NCBI RefSeq assembly: GCF_021155765.1
Contig: NC_060105.1
Span: forward strand, 9,271,001 to 9,335,000
Length of the DNA stretch: 64,000 nt
Direction of reading: 5' to 3'
Source: Diprion similis
Lineage: Eukaryota; Arthropoda; Insecta; Hymenoptera; Diprionidae
The notes under the pieces were generated by a model. The model made no database searches. It was not told the origin of the DNA and saw nothing but the letters and a program-made list of their open reading frames with translations. Position 1 is the stretch's first letter; each line of letters begins with the position of its first letter. This document shows, piece after piece, positions 26,404-35,595 of this stretch. The translations under genes were made by a program, and so were the position numbers.

Positions 26404-27690
26404 CTGTGGATTTTGTTGGGGGATGTTTGCATTTTTTGTTAGAAATATTTACAAGATTTCATGCACTTTTACTCATATCTACCCATTGTTTCGAAATTAT
26501 TCAAAAATGGCACTTTTTTTCGGCAGACATGTATTTTGTTTGAAAAATAATAAAATCTTTTTCCTTTACCACTTGGAAAACATCTTTTTTCGTACAATAC
26601 AATTTTGTTCTAATTCAGAAACGTCTATATATTCTTGTGGTACCTGAAAATACGATTCATAACGTTTGTTACCTATGAAATAAAATCTAGAAACGGAAAC
26701 TTTTTACGGTTGAATGCGTAATTAAGAAAACACGATTGCTGTGCGTAACTGAAAAATTACTGGAGATTTCTATCTCTCGAATTATGAGCTCCGACTTCCC
26801 AAAATCGGGATTAAACCTAATTCCATATACTTTTTATGACGTCCGAAAGAACATCGAAGACATTACTTCATCCAACTATCTCACCAAGTTATCTATGTCT
26901 ATAATACGACCGTCAAAAGAAGCGCAATCGTTCATTTTTCACAAGAAATAATAGCTGCAGTTTTCCCAAGGGGTGAAGTTCTTTTTTCCCCATTGTTCGC
27001 TTTATCACAGTGAAATAGATCCACCTATCGTTGAGTGAAGGCGTACTAAAAAAAAGAAACTTACAATAAAAAAAGACCACTTGTATTAAACTGGATAAAG
27101 TAAATCCCAAGGGTTATTTTTATGCCCTCGGATGATCCGTAAAACTCGATTACTGTAAATTTCAACGATGTGATTGGATGCTTGTATGAATGGATGAATG
27201 ATTATACGTCTGGACATTCACGCAAGGTGAAGCGCAAAACTAAATTTATATGAAAATGTGCTCGTAACATTGCAGCAGCAATGGCCGCGGTGTAAGGTAG
27301 ACGATTCAGTATAATCTGAACTGTACGTTACTGCGAGCAGCGAGGCTTGACCCAACTGCCAAAGTTTGTTTTGGAAACACATATAAACGTTGCATATCCG
27401 TAAACAGGATAACTGCTTCATCATACAAGTTGTTACGGATTTCAGGGAGATATAGGGGATTCAGCGCGCGTGTTTTACGACTGCATTGGCATTTCTCATT
27501 CAAAGGCTGTTTAACGTCCGTTCTGCAACGACAATGAAATTCTCTTTCTCGTAGTTTATCGTCATTTTCTCTGATTGTATCACACTGCGATGGTTTGCTG
27601 GGTGAAACAATTAGCACATTTTTGCAATTGTGAGTGCGTATCGGCGATTTAACTTTCAAAGTGAGATATGATTTTCAGAAGGTTGAATTT
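26404..27690. other. Spacer before the kinase-like array
   Basis: No gene supported. AT-rich, with short frames on both strands and no motif I recognise. Homology to other flanks of the kinase-like array begins at about 27695. Confidence 0.5.
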
Positions 27691-27694
27691 CATA

Positions 27695-28127
27695 AGTAGA
27701 AAATTACTTTTGGCACCACGGAACGGTGATTCCAACCGAATGTATTACCGTGGGTGTCGATTTCTTTTTCACATACTTTAAATTTAAATCAGGAATAAAA
27801 AGTGATTGTTGCAGAACAACAGAAATTTTACAAATTTTATATTGTGCTTGTGATGGAGAAAATTAGTTTGCGATGAGGCAACGAGAATTCTATAAATAAG
27901 AATCTCCAAGTACTTTGGTTGTAGAAAGACTGAGTGAGCTGACTTAATACCAGGCTACAGTTGAATGTTGATCCAAGCTTTACATCAGACATGACATTAT
28001 CTTGGCGATTCGCAAATTGGTTTTTGGTGGAGTGAATCAGATAGCAATGAAGTGACGATAACAAACCGCGTATAAAGTTGCAGACTTTCTCTGCGATTTT
28101 ATAGAGTCAGTTCCGACGAGTCTCATA
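27695..28127 (+). promoter_or_regulatory. A-type EcKL upstream region
   Basis: This 5' flank is copied in diverged form at about 33250-33535 (shared words such as CCAACCGAATGTATT, ATGAGGCAACGA, AGTACTTTGGTTG and AATACCAGGC). Near the gene, GATAAC at 28057 is followed 14 bases on by TATAAAG at 28071. A TCAGT initiator-like word at 28107-28111 precedes the ATG by about 20 bases. Its distance from the TATA box (38 bases) is a little long, so the exact start site is uncertain. Confidence 0.5.
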
Positions 28128-29423
28128 ATGAAGTCGAAGCCAGTTGAAGTGAGCTTGACGCCCGACGTTGCAGAAGCTCCGATTTTAACCACTGAAGAAG
28201 TATTGATAATAATGGGGAAAAAAATCGACGGAAGCTTTGATCTGGTCGAGTACAACCTCAGTGTAATAAATAAGACCAACGGATTTATGGGACTGTACCA
28301 CACGCTCACTGCAGTAGTGAAAGTCAACGGTGCGACTAGGGTGGACCATTTTTTCCTGAAAGCTCAGCCGTTGAAGCACAGTCCTCAGTACGAATTCATG
28401 GTCGAGTCCGACCATTTCCGGAAGGAATTGACGATGTACGGGAAGATTATGCCACAGATGAAAACTGGAAAGAATCAGGCTAACTGGTCAGCCGAGTGTT
28501 ACTTAGCGAGGGACGATCTCATAGTCATGGACGACCTCTCCGCCCTGGACTACGTGATGCCTGACAAGTACACGTCGTTCGATTACAACCATTGCGCAGT
28601 CCTCTTTCAAACCTTGGCTCGATTGCACTCAGGGTCCTTCGTGATCGAGGAGAAGCTCAAGTCGGAGGGTAAGACCTTGTTCGAGGTTTACGGCGATGTT
28701 TTGGACGAGCCACTGTTCAACGGTACCGATATATCGACAAGATACAGAGCTTCGTGTATCCTGGGAACAAGATCTTTGATCGACCTTCTGCACGAGAAAC
28801 TTACCGAGGAGGAAAGGGCCGAATTCAAGAAACGTATTGAGCCGTGGTGCGATAACTTCCCGGCAATTCTGAGCCCTTCGACAAAGTACAAGAACGTGAT
28901 TTGCCATCGTGACCTTTGGGCCAACAACATGATGGTCAAGTACGACGGATCGGGAAACCCGCAACACTGTTGCTTGATAGACTTGCAATTTGCTCGGTAC
29001 AGTCCACCGGCTATGGACTGCGTGATTTCTCTACACTTGATCACCGACCGAGAGACGAGAGACAAACACGGTGAATCGTTGTTGAGAGTATACTATCAAA
29101 CTTTCGAGGACGAATTGAGGAAGGCCGGACTTGATGCCAGGGACCATCTTGAGTGGTCAACGTTTTTGAAGAGCTGCGAAGAAACCAAATCAACCGCTCT
29201 GATCTACGCTGTTCTTAATCAACCTGTAACAATGCTGCATCCTGATACCTGCAGTAAACAATTCGCCGAGTCGCCGGAGTTGTTAACCGAAAGTTTGTAT
29301 AACGATAGATCAGCGCTAGTGTGCAGTCAATTTCTTACCGTACAACCATACCGGGAACGAATAACTGAAGCCTTACTTGAGGCGCACGAATTGTTGCCGA
29401 ACTACACGGCAAGTCAACTGTGA
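28128..29423 (+). CDS. Ecdysteroid-kinase-like (CHK/EcKL) protein, A type, copy 1
   Basis: Single-exon gene for a 431-residue small-molecule kinase of the EcKinase/CHK-like family. Some members phosphorylate ecdysteroids, and others are proposed to phosphorylate plant toxins. Motifs: FFLK with the likely ATP-binding lysine at 78, a hinge-like LIVMDDL at 131-137, the catalytic loop CHRDLWANN at 259-267 (HxD at 260-262, Asn267), and IDLQF with the metal-binding aspartate at 285. A conserved C-terminal stretch has SLYNDRSALVC. Length fits the family (about 400-430). It is the first of four intact paralogues. From about residue 83 on it is nearly identical to the third gene. AATAAA lies at 29726-29731. 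No signal peptide is visible; it is probably cytosolic. Confidence 0.92.
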   Translation: MKSKPVEVSLTPDVAEAPILTTEEVLIIMGKKIDGSFDLVEYNLSVINKTNGFMGLYHTLTAVVKVNGATRVDHFFLKAQPLKHSPQYEFMVESDHFRKELTMYGKIMPQMKTGKNQANWSAECYLARDDLIVMDDLSALDYVMPDKYTSFDYNHCAVLFQTLARLHSGSFVIEEKLKSEGKTLFEVYGDVLDEPLFNGTDISTRYRASCILGTRSLIDLLHEKLTEEERAEFKKRIEPWCDNFPAILSPSTKYKNVICHRDLWANNMMVKYDGSGNPQHCCLIDLQFARYSPPAMDCVISLHLITDRETRDKHGESLLRVYYQTFEDELRKAGLDARDHLEWSTFLKSCEETKSTALIYAVLNQPVTMLHPDTCSKQFAESPELLTESLYNDRSALVCSQFLTVQPYRERITEALLEAHELLPNYTASQL

Positions 29424-31560
29424 TGTGAAGCATATGAACATTTGTCAAGACTCATCGACGTCTCGTATCTGTATCAAGAAACAAGTTGAGATGATAAACT
29501 TTGATGTAGTAAATTGGAAGGTTTTCGTAATCTACCTGCATTCGTCAAAAACTCTACGATGTGTATTTGTATCATTCGCCGTGTTCACTTTTCATAAGTT
29601 AATGTAATTCAATCAAGAATTACTGTGATGTAGGATTAGAAAATGCTTATTCCATCCAATTATATGTACATTTATTTATCGAACTGACCGAATGGTTCTC
29701 TCTCTTTGCGCTAAGTGATGTTGAAAATAAAAACTAAATTTGTTATTGACATTTTTTAAGCTATGAACTCGAACTTGTGGAAGTAAAAAATGGACCCTCA
29801 GTAATAGACGTATAGATAAGCAGTTTTAATCTGAACTCGTCGTCCAATGTCATGCACTGCAACAATTCTCCGTCCTTGCCAACATCCATGATTCCCACTT
29901 TTCTTTTCTCCCTTATTGTCTGGTTGTTAATCATGTTCATTGTTTATTGCCACTTCATAAATTTTGGCAAACAAGATGCAAAAATTCAGCTTCCCAAGTA
30001 TCTGCAAAATGAAGTTCCAAATTTAAACCAGTTGCGAGTTCCAGCTGAAGAAAGTTTGTACAGAGATCTTAGGTCGTAAGAGTGAAACTACAACTCATTG
30101 TTAAATATTATTAATAAAAACAAATATATGTACTGCAAGTAATTGTTTATCCAGCCGAGTTGGTGTTATTTTTTACGATACATATAAAGAATCCATTGTA
30201 TTTCCAAATCTGCTTTACGGTTTTTGATGAAATTTACATGTCTAAGGATCCCATGTAGCGAAGAGCTATACTTAAAATCAGACTGAAATCAAAATAATCG
30301 TTTCCGAGTTTTTGAGTGTTAAACAAGATGAAAAACTTCTTTTTTTTTCCATCTTCAGTGAGAAACACAGATTTCTCGACCAAGATTCCAGCTAAACCAG
30401 ATTACGAATCAACTTGGAGTTTGAGATTTTGGTTATACCAGGCAAAAAAGTTATCAGATTATTTTATAAAACAGAATTTGATAATGATTTCAAGCGAATA
30501 AGTGGTCGCAAATACTTAAACTGTAAGAGGGAGATTCACTAAGACGTAACTTTCAAAATTCTAGGCGCTGCTATAAATCTTCGTTACTGTCTATTTATTA
30601 GCCGGTATTAGGAGTGAAACTGGCTGGTCTAGTGAAGAGATATTTCAAACCAGTTTTCCATAATCAATTGAATATGTCATCGAAATAAATTGATATTCGA
30701 AATGAATTTCTCACGAGTACCTTGACAAAATATTTTGTGTTATCAGACTTGTCAAAAGAAGCAAAGGAGCTAATGTTTCTAAGTTCTAACAGACGTGAGA
30801 AAATAGCCCAATTTTAAGGGACGTTTTTAAAACAACAACTTTTACAGCAAAGACGTTAAAATTCACAATCTTCGAACTACGCTATCTTATGGGAAATTTC
30901 ATAACGAACACCTTTGGTTTCATACACTTTTGTCCTAAAAGTGATGTTTTCCGAATTATTAGAGAAATTTTACAGAAAAATGTGCTTTCTTAGCTACTTG
31001 GATCAAATTTCAAATTTTTACGAAAAAATTGCTCATGTAAAATCACTGCGAACATGCAGGGGTTGTATTTAATGTTATTTGGAAGCCATTCCAACTATAA
31101 TCTCGCTGCTTGGGCTGACATACATGTTACAGAACTTTTTAAGCTAATTCCACCGGGCTAGAACGATTCCACAGTTTCTCGCTTGCGCACTTTCTCCATT
31201 CCGACTCAACCTCAAAGCTCCAATTATTCGCGTGCGAACCTCTCAGTAAGAACGCTACGCCAACGAGAAAAGAAAGAGAGAGACAGAGAGAGTAAGTGCG
31301 CACATTCGCTGAAAAATTCTTCCCCTCAGGCGCCTTGACGATCTCATTGAGAAGTCGGACTGTAGCAAAATAAATAATTGTGAAATGAAACAAATACAGC
31401 GTTGATTTAAAATATTCTCCTGAACGGAATAGAGAGATTTGAATTCGCAATTCATAATATTTTTGACGAGAGTGCATACAGTGATTAACATGACTTTTGT
31501 TTGAAAAAATAAAAAGTACAGGTGACAAATTTCTCCTCTCAATTTCCTGGTCAACAAAAA
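29424..31560. other. A-to-B spacer, first copy
   Basis: This 3' flank and spacer is duplicated as 35596-38195 (for example the stretch after the stop, the GTCCAATGTCATGCACTGC block at about 29842 and 36017, and ACCAAGATTCCAGCTAAACC at about 30380 and 36511). A shortened third copy occupies about 33640-34050. I see no independent gene; a 129-codon antisense frame near 31139-31528 has no recognisable motif. Confidence 0.6.
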
Positions 31561-31741
31561 TAGATACTTGACGTATATTTTTTGACGTTCACAATATTTT
31601 TCCCACGTGTTTTAATATAAACAAAAGTGCAGTTCCTTGTTGATGCAAGTTTCCCGTTTGCAGACTTCATCTTTGTTATTTGCAAATGCACTTAGTGGGG
31701 ATTCAATGCAGTCTAATTTGTGATAAGAAGCCGTATATAAG
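31561..31741 (+). promoter_or_regulatory. B-type EcKL promoter block, copy 1
   Basis: About 180 bases, conserved as a unit in front of three genes. It starts with a TGACGTATATT word, continues through AATATTTTTCCC and a TTGATGCAAG word, and ends in GATAAG (31722) 12 bases before TATATAAG (31734-31741). A TCACAT initiator-like word at 31764-31769 fits a start about 32 bases after the TATA box. Confidence 0.6.
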
Positions 31742-31797
31742 ATGGTAAACATTCGCTGCAACATCACATCAAGTAACAGTGCCACTGCGTATACACC

Positions 31798-33108
31798 ATG
31801 CGGCCGAAGCGGAAAGAAGTGAGCGACGTTTCAGCGACTATGGAATCCGAAGCTGAATCGCTGCTTCTGACTAAGGAAGAGGTGCTGAGTATACTGTCGA
31901 AAAAACTCTCCCAAAAGTTCGATCTGGTCGAGTACAATCTCCGTCCATTGAACTCGACCAACGGCTTCCTCGGACTCTATTACGGACTCACCACGCTCGT
32001 GAAAATCGACGGAGCCTCCAAGGAGCACAAGTTTTTTATGAAAGCTCAGCCGTCGAAGCGAAGTCCTCAGTTCGATCTGCTGGTGGCGGCAAAGGGGTCG
32101 GAAAAAGAATCCGCGATGTACACCGAAATCATACCGCGCATGGGAAACGGGAAGAGCTGCTCCGGTTGGTCGGCCGAGTGTTATTTGACCAAGGAAAGCG
32201 TTCTTGTGCTCGACGACCTGTTCGCCCAGGGTTACGTTACGACGGACAAGTACGTGACGTTCGACCACAACCACTGCCTGGTTGTCCTTAGATCCTTGGC
32301 CCAATTCCACGCTGGGTCTTTTATAATCGACGAGAAGCTCAGGTCGAAAGACACGAGTCTGTTCGAGGTCTACGGCGACATATTGGGCGAGTCGTTGTTC
32401 AACGACAGCGAAATAACAATTCAATTACTGAGTTCGTGCATCCTGGGAACAATGTCATTGATCGATCTCCTACAGGAAGAGTTGAGCGAGTCGGAAAGGG
32501 CCGAATTCAAGGAACGCGTTAGGCCGTGGGTCGAGAACGTAAAGGAACTTTTGAGCCCTTCGAAAAAGTACAGAAATGTGATTTGCCACCGTGATTTATG
32601 GGCCAGCAACCTGATGGTCAAGTACGACGCTTCGGGTAAGCCGGAGCACTGCTGCCTGATTGACTTACAATTCCTTAGTTACAATCCACCGGCGACCGAC
32701 TGTGTCTCCTTTCTTTACTTGACTACCGACAGAGAGACGAGGGAAAAACACGGGGAATCGCTTTTGCGGATGTACTACGAAACCTTGGATAAGGAATTGA
32801 CGAACTCTGGGCTCGATTCGAGGCGCTGTCTCGACTGGCCGACCTTTCGGAGGAGCTGCGACGACACAAGGTCTTTGGCTATGGTTTATGCGCTTATGAA
32901 TTTGCCCATAATGCTACTCCATCCTGATATGATTCAAAAACAATTCAGCGACTCGCCGGAGATGCTGAATGCGAGTTTATACAACGACCGATCTGCCATG
33001 GTGTGCAATCAATTTCACAACATCAAACCATACCGGGAACGAATGACCGAAATCTTGCTCGAGACTTACGAGTTTTTACCACGCAATACAGAGAGCATCA
33101 AACGATAG
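31798..33108 (+). CDS. Ecdysteroid-kinase-like protein, B type, copy 1
   Basis: Single-exon, 436-residue EcKL. ATP lysine in FFMK at 82, hinge VLVLDDL near 135-141, catalytic loop CHRDLWASN at 263-271 and IDLQF with Asp289. The residue before the catalytic Asn is Ser instead of Asn (ASN against ANN in its paralogues). The catalytic Asn271 itself is kept, so the enzyme should be competent. It belongs with the fourth gene (B type), differing from the A type in middle segments such as KGSEKESAMYTEIIPRMG. The start ATG aligns with MQP of the third and fourth genes. Its 5' leader has no upstream ATG, unlike those two. Confidence 0.92.
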   Translation: MRPKRKEVSDVSATMESEAESLLLTKEEVLSILSKKLSQKFDLVEYNLRPLNSTNGFLGLYYGLTTLVKIDGASKEHKFFMKAQPSKRSPQFDLLVAAKGSEKESAMYTEIIPRMGNGKSCSGWSAECYLTKESVLVLDDLFAQGYVTTDKYVTFDHNHCLVVLRSLAQFHAGSFIIDEKLRSKDTSLFEVYGDILGESLFNDSEITIQLLSSCILGTMSLIDLLQEELSESERAEFKERVRPWVENVKELLSPSKKYRNVICHRDLWASNLMVKYDASGKPEHCCLIDLQFLSYNPPATDCVSFLYLTTDRETREKHGESLLRMYYETLDKELTNSGLDSRRCLDWPTFRRSCDDTRSLAMVYALMNLPIMLLHPDMIQKQFSDSPEMLNASLYNDRSAMVCNQFHNIKPYRERMTEILLETYEFLPRNTESIKR

Positions 33109-33249
33109 CGTCAAGATTTTCATCCTTTGCCCGCATTGCTCAATTCCTTACTTTTGTACCAACCATTGGTTGAAAAATCTTCGTCTTACAGTCTTATGTT
33201 ATCCTTTTATTTCCTTGATTTCTTGTAAGTAACAGAATTTATCCACAAA

Positions 33250-33590
33250 GCAGAAAATTAATTCTGGCATCATGGCTTAGCGATTCCAACCGAATGTATT
33301 GCCGTGAATGTCGATTTATCTTTCATTTACTTGTAATTTAAATTGCGATTAGAATGGACTGTTTTTGCATTACAGAAAATCTTACGTATTCTATACTACG
33401 CTCCTGATGAAAATAATTGTTTATGAATGAGGCAACGAAAATAATACGAATAAGAATCTCGGAGTACTTTGGTTGAAGAATGACTGGGTGAACTGACCTA
33501 ATACCAGGCCACAATTAAGTCTTGATCCAAGCCTGGCACCTTTGTTCAACGGTACCGATATGTCGAGAAGATGCAGGGCCTCCTGTGACA
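33250..33590 (+). pseudogene. Relic of a deleted A-type EcKL gene
   Basis: From about 33250 to 33535 the sequence is a copy of the 5' flank of the first EcKL. It then jumps straight into the middle of the coding region: 33543-33572 is identical over 30 bases to codons around residues 199-208 of the third gene (FNGTDMSRR), and similarity continues to about 33587. Everything between promoter and this point, and everything after it, is gone. No protein is possible. Confidence 0.75.
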
Positions 33591-34050
33591 ATATTTATCT
33601 CCTTGTAGAGAAGAATCAACTCTGCCTTGCCACAGTCCAAATACATTGATTTTGGAAATGAATTTGTTACGAAAACTTTACCAAAGAATGGAATGTCATA
33701 TTTGCAAAAAAAAAAAAATCACAAAAACTGGTCTGGACTTATTGGGCGACAAACAAAGCGACCAAAACTACTAAATTCAAGTGAATGAAGCAGGATACAA
33801 TTAAAATTACAACAGTACTTGTCATTTTTTTGCATATTGTATTTGTAATTCGTTACACGCCCTATAATTACCAAGAATGTAGTTCAATAAATAATTACAA
33901 CATGAAACAAATGCAGCGTTGATTTGAAATGATTTACTGGATGAAATAGTGAGATTCCAATTTGTAATTCATTTCACTTGTACTTCTCTATTGAATAACA
34001 TAGACTGCAGGTGACGAGTTTCTCCACTCAATTTTCCGTTTAACAGAAAA
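33591..34050. other. A-to-B spacer, shortened copy
   Basis: Begins to match the other A-to-B spacers at about 33650 (TTGATTTTGGAAATGAATTTG, compare about 37008) and continues collinearly with about 37870-38090 (TTACACGYCCT, GAAAC.AATGCAGC.TTGATTTGAAAT). It is much shorter than the other two copies. A run of about 13 A lies near 33706. Confidence 0.6.
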
Positions 34051-34230
34051 TAGATACCTGACGTATATTTCTTGACATTTGTAATATTTTTCCCGCGTAT
34101 TTGAATACAAACAAACGTTCAATGGTTTATTGATGCAAGCCTTACGTCTGCAGACTTTATCTTTGTCATTTACAACTGCGCTTAATGAAATTTAATAAAC
34201 ACAACATTGTGATAAGAGGATGTATATAAG
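34051..34230 (+). promoter_or_regulatory. B-type EcKL promoter block, copy 2
   Basis: Same 180-base arrangement as the other two B promoters: TGACGTATATT at the left, AATATTTTTCCC, TTTATCTTTGTCATTT, then GATAAG at 34211 and TATATAAG at 34223-34230. An initiator-like TCATAT at 34253-34258 puts the likely start 32 bases after the TATA box. It drives a gene whose body is A type. Confidence 0.6.
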
Positions 34231-34277
34231 ATGGTGCATATCCGCTCCATGATCATATCAAGTAATTGTGCCATTGC

Positions 34278-34316
34278 ATGTCTCAACATGCAGCCGACGT
34301 TAATAAAAGTAAGTGA
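34278..34316 (+). other. Short upstream ORF overlapping the third EcKL start
   Basis: A 12-codon frame (MSQHAADVNKSK, stop TGA) starts ten bases before the main ATG at 34288 and overlaps it out of frame. The same frame exists in the fourth gene (38423-38461, MSHHAANANKSK) but not in the second gene. If transcription starts near 34255, it would be the first ATG in the messenger. Confidence 0.4.
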
Positions 34317-35595
34317 CGTTCCAGCGACTGTGCAATCCGAAACTGAATCGCCGCTTCTGACTGAGGAAGAGGTGCTGAGTATATTGTCGAAAAAACTCTC
34401 GCAAAAGTTCGATCTGGTCGAGTACAATCTCCGTCCATTAAACTCAACGAACGGTTTCCTCGGACTTTACTACGAACTCACCGCACTGGTGAGAATCGAC
34501 GGAGCCACCAAAGAGCACAAGTTTTTCCTGAAAGCTGAGCCGTTGAAGCACAGTCCCCAGTACAAATTCATGATCGAGTCCGACCATTTCCGGAAGGAAT
34601 TGACGATGTATGGAAATATTAGGCCACGGATGAAAACCGGAAAGAATCAAGCCAACTGGTCAGCCGAGTGTTACTTAGCGAGGGACGATCTCATAGTCAT
34701 GGACGACCTCTCCGCCCTGGACTACGTGATGCCTGACAAGTACACGTCGTTCGATTACAACCATTGCGCAGTCCTCTTTCAAACCTTGGCCCGATTGCAC
34801 TCAGGGTCCTTTGTGATCGAGGAGAAGCTCAAGTCGGAGGGTAAGACCTTGTTCGAAGTTTACGGCGATGTTTTGGACGAGCCACTGTTCAACGGTACCG
34901 ATATGTCGAGAAGATACAGAGCTTCGTGTATCCTGGGAACGAGATCTTTGATCGACCTTCTACATGAGAAACTTACCGAGGAGGAAAGGGCTGAATTCAA
35001 GGAACGCATTGAGGGATGGTGCGATAACTTCTCTGCAGTTTTGAGCCCTTCGACAAAGTACAGGAACGTGATTTGCCATCGTGACCTTTGGGCCAACAAC
35101 ATGATGGTCAAGTACGATGGATCGGGAAACCCGCAACACTGTTGCTTGGTAGACTTGCAATTTGCTCGGTACAGTCCACCGGCCATCGACTGCGTGATTT
35201 CTCTATACTTGATCACCGACCGAGAGACGAGAGACAAACACGGTGAATCGTTGTTGAGAGTATACTATCAAACTTTCGAGGACGAATTGAGGAAGGCCGG
35301 ACTTGATGCCAGGGACCATCTTGAGTGGTCAACGTTCTTGAAGAGCTGCGAAGAAACCAAATCAACTGCGGTGGTCTACGCTATTCTCAATCAACCCGTA
35401 ACAATGCTGCATCCTGATACATGCAGTAAACAATTCATCGAGTCACCGGAACTATTAAACGAGAGTTTGTATAACGATAGATCAGCGCTAGTGTGCAGTC
35501 AATTTCTTACCGTACAACCATACCGGGAACGAATAACTGAAGTCTTACTGGAGGCGCACGAATTGTTGCCAAACTACACGTCAAGTCAACTGTGA
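34288..35595 (+). CDS. Ecdysteroid-kinase-like protein, chimera of B head and A body
   Basis: Single-exon, 435-residue EcKL. Residues 1 to about 81 follow the B type (VSDVPATVQSETESPLL, LSILSKKLSQKFDLVEYN). From about residue 85 (PLKHSPQY onward) it is nearly identical to the first, A-type gene, including its 3' flank. The switch lies at 34521-34540. Catalytic parts are intact: FFLK lysine 82, CHRDLWANN with HRD at 264-266, VDLQF with Asp289. The open frame extends up to 34231, but that ATG directly abuts the TATA box and would lie upstream of the transcript start. I therefore use the ATG at 34288, which aligns with the second gene. AATAAA is at 35900-35905. Confidence 0.9.
   Translation: MQPTLIKVSDVPATVQSETESPLLTEEEVLSILSKKLSQKFDLVEYNLRPLNSTNGFLGLYYELTALVRIDGATKEHKFFLKAEPLKHSPQYKFMIESDHFRKELTMYGNIRPRMKTGKNQANWSAECYLARDDLIVMDDLSALDYVMPDKYTSFDYNHCAVLFQTLARLHSGSFVIEEKLKSEGKTLFEVYGDVLDEPLFNGTDMSRRYRASCILGTRSLIDLLHEKLTEEERAEFKERIEGWCDNFSAVLSPSTKYRNVICHRDLWANNMMVKYDGSGNPQHCCLVDLQFARYSPPAIDCVISLYLITDRETRDKHGESLLRVYYQTFEDELRKAGLDARDHLEWSTFLKSCEETKSTAVVYAILNQPVTMLHPDTCSKQFIESPELLNESLYNDRSALVCSQFLTVQPYRERITEVLLEAHELLPNYTSSQL

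Noticed and set aside
31831-32424. 197-codon antisense frame inside the second kinase-like gene
   Set aside because: Shadow of a strongly conserved sense gene. Equivalent antisense frames in the paralogues only mirror the coding strand.
34231-34287. In-frame N-terminal extension of the third kinase-like gene (and 38376-38432 in the fourth)
   Set aside because: The extension begins immediately after TATATAAG and would be upstream of the transcript start. The second gene's start aligns with the later ATG.
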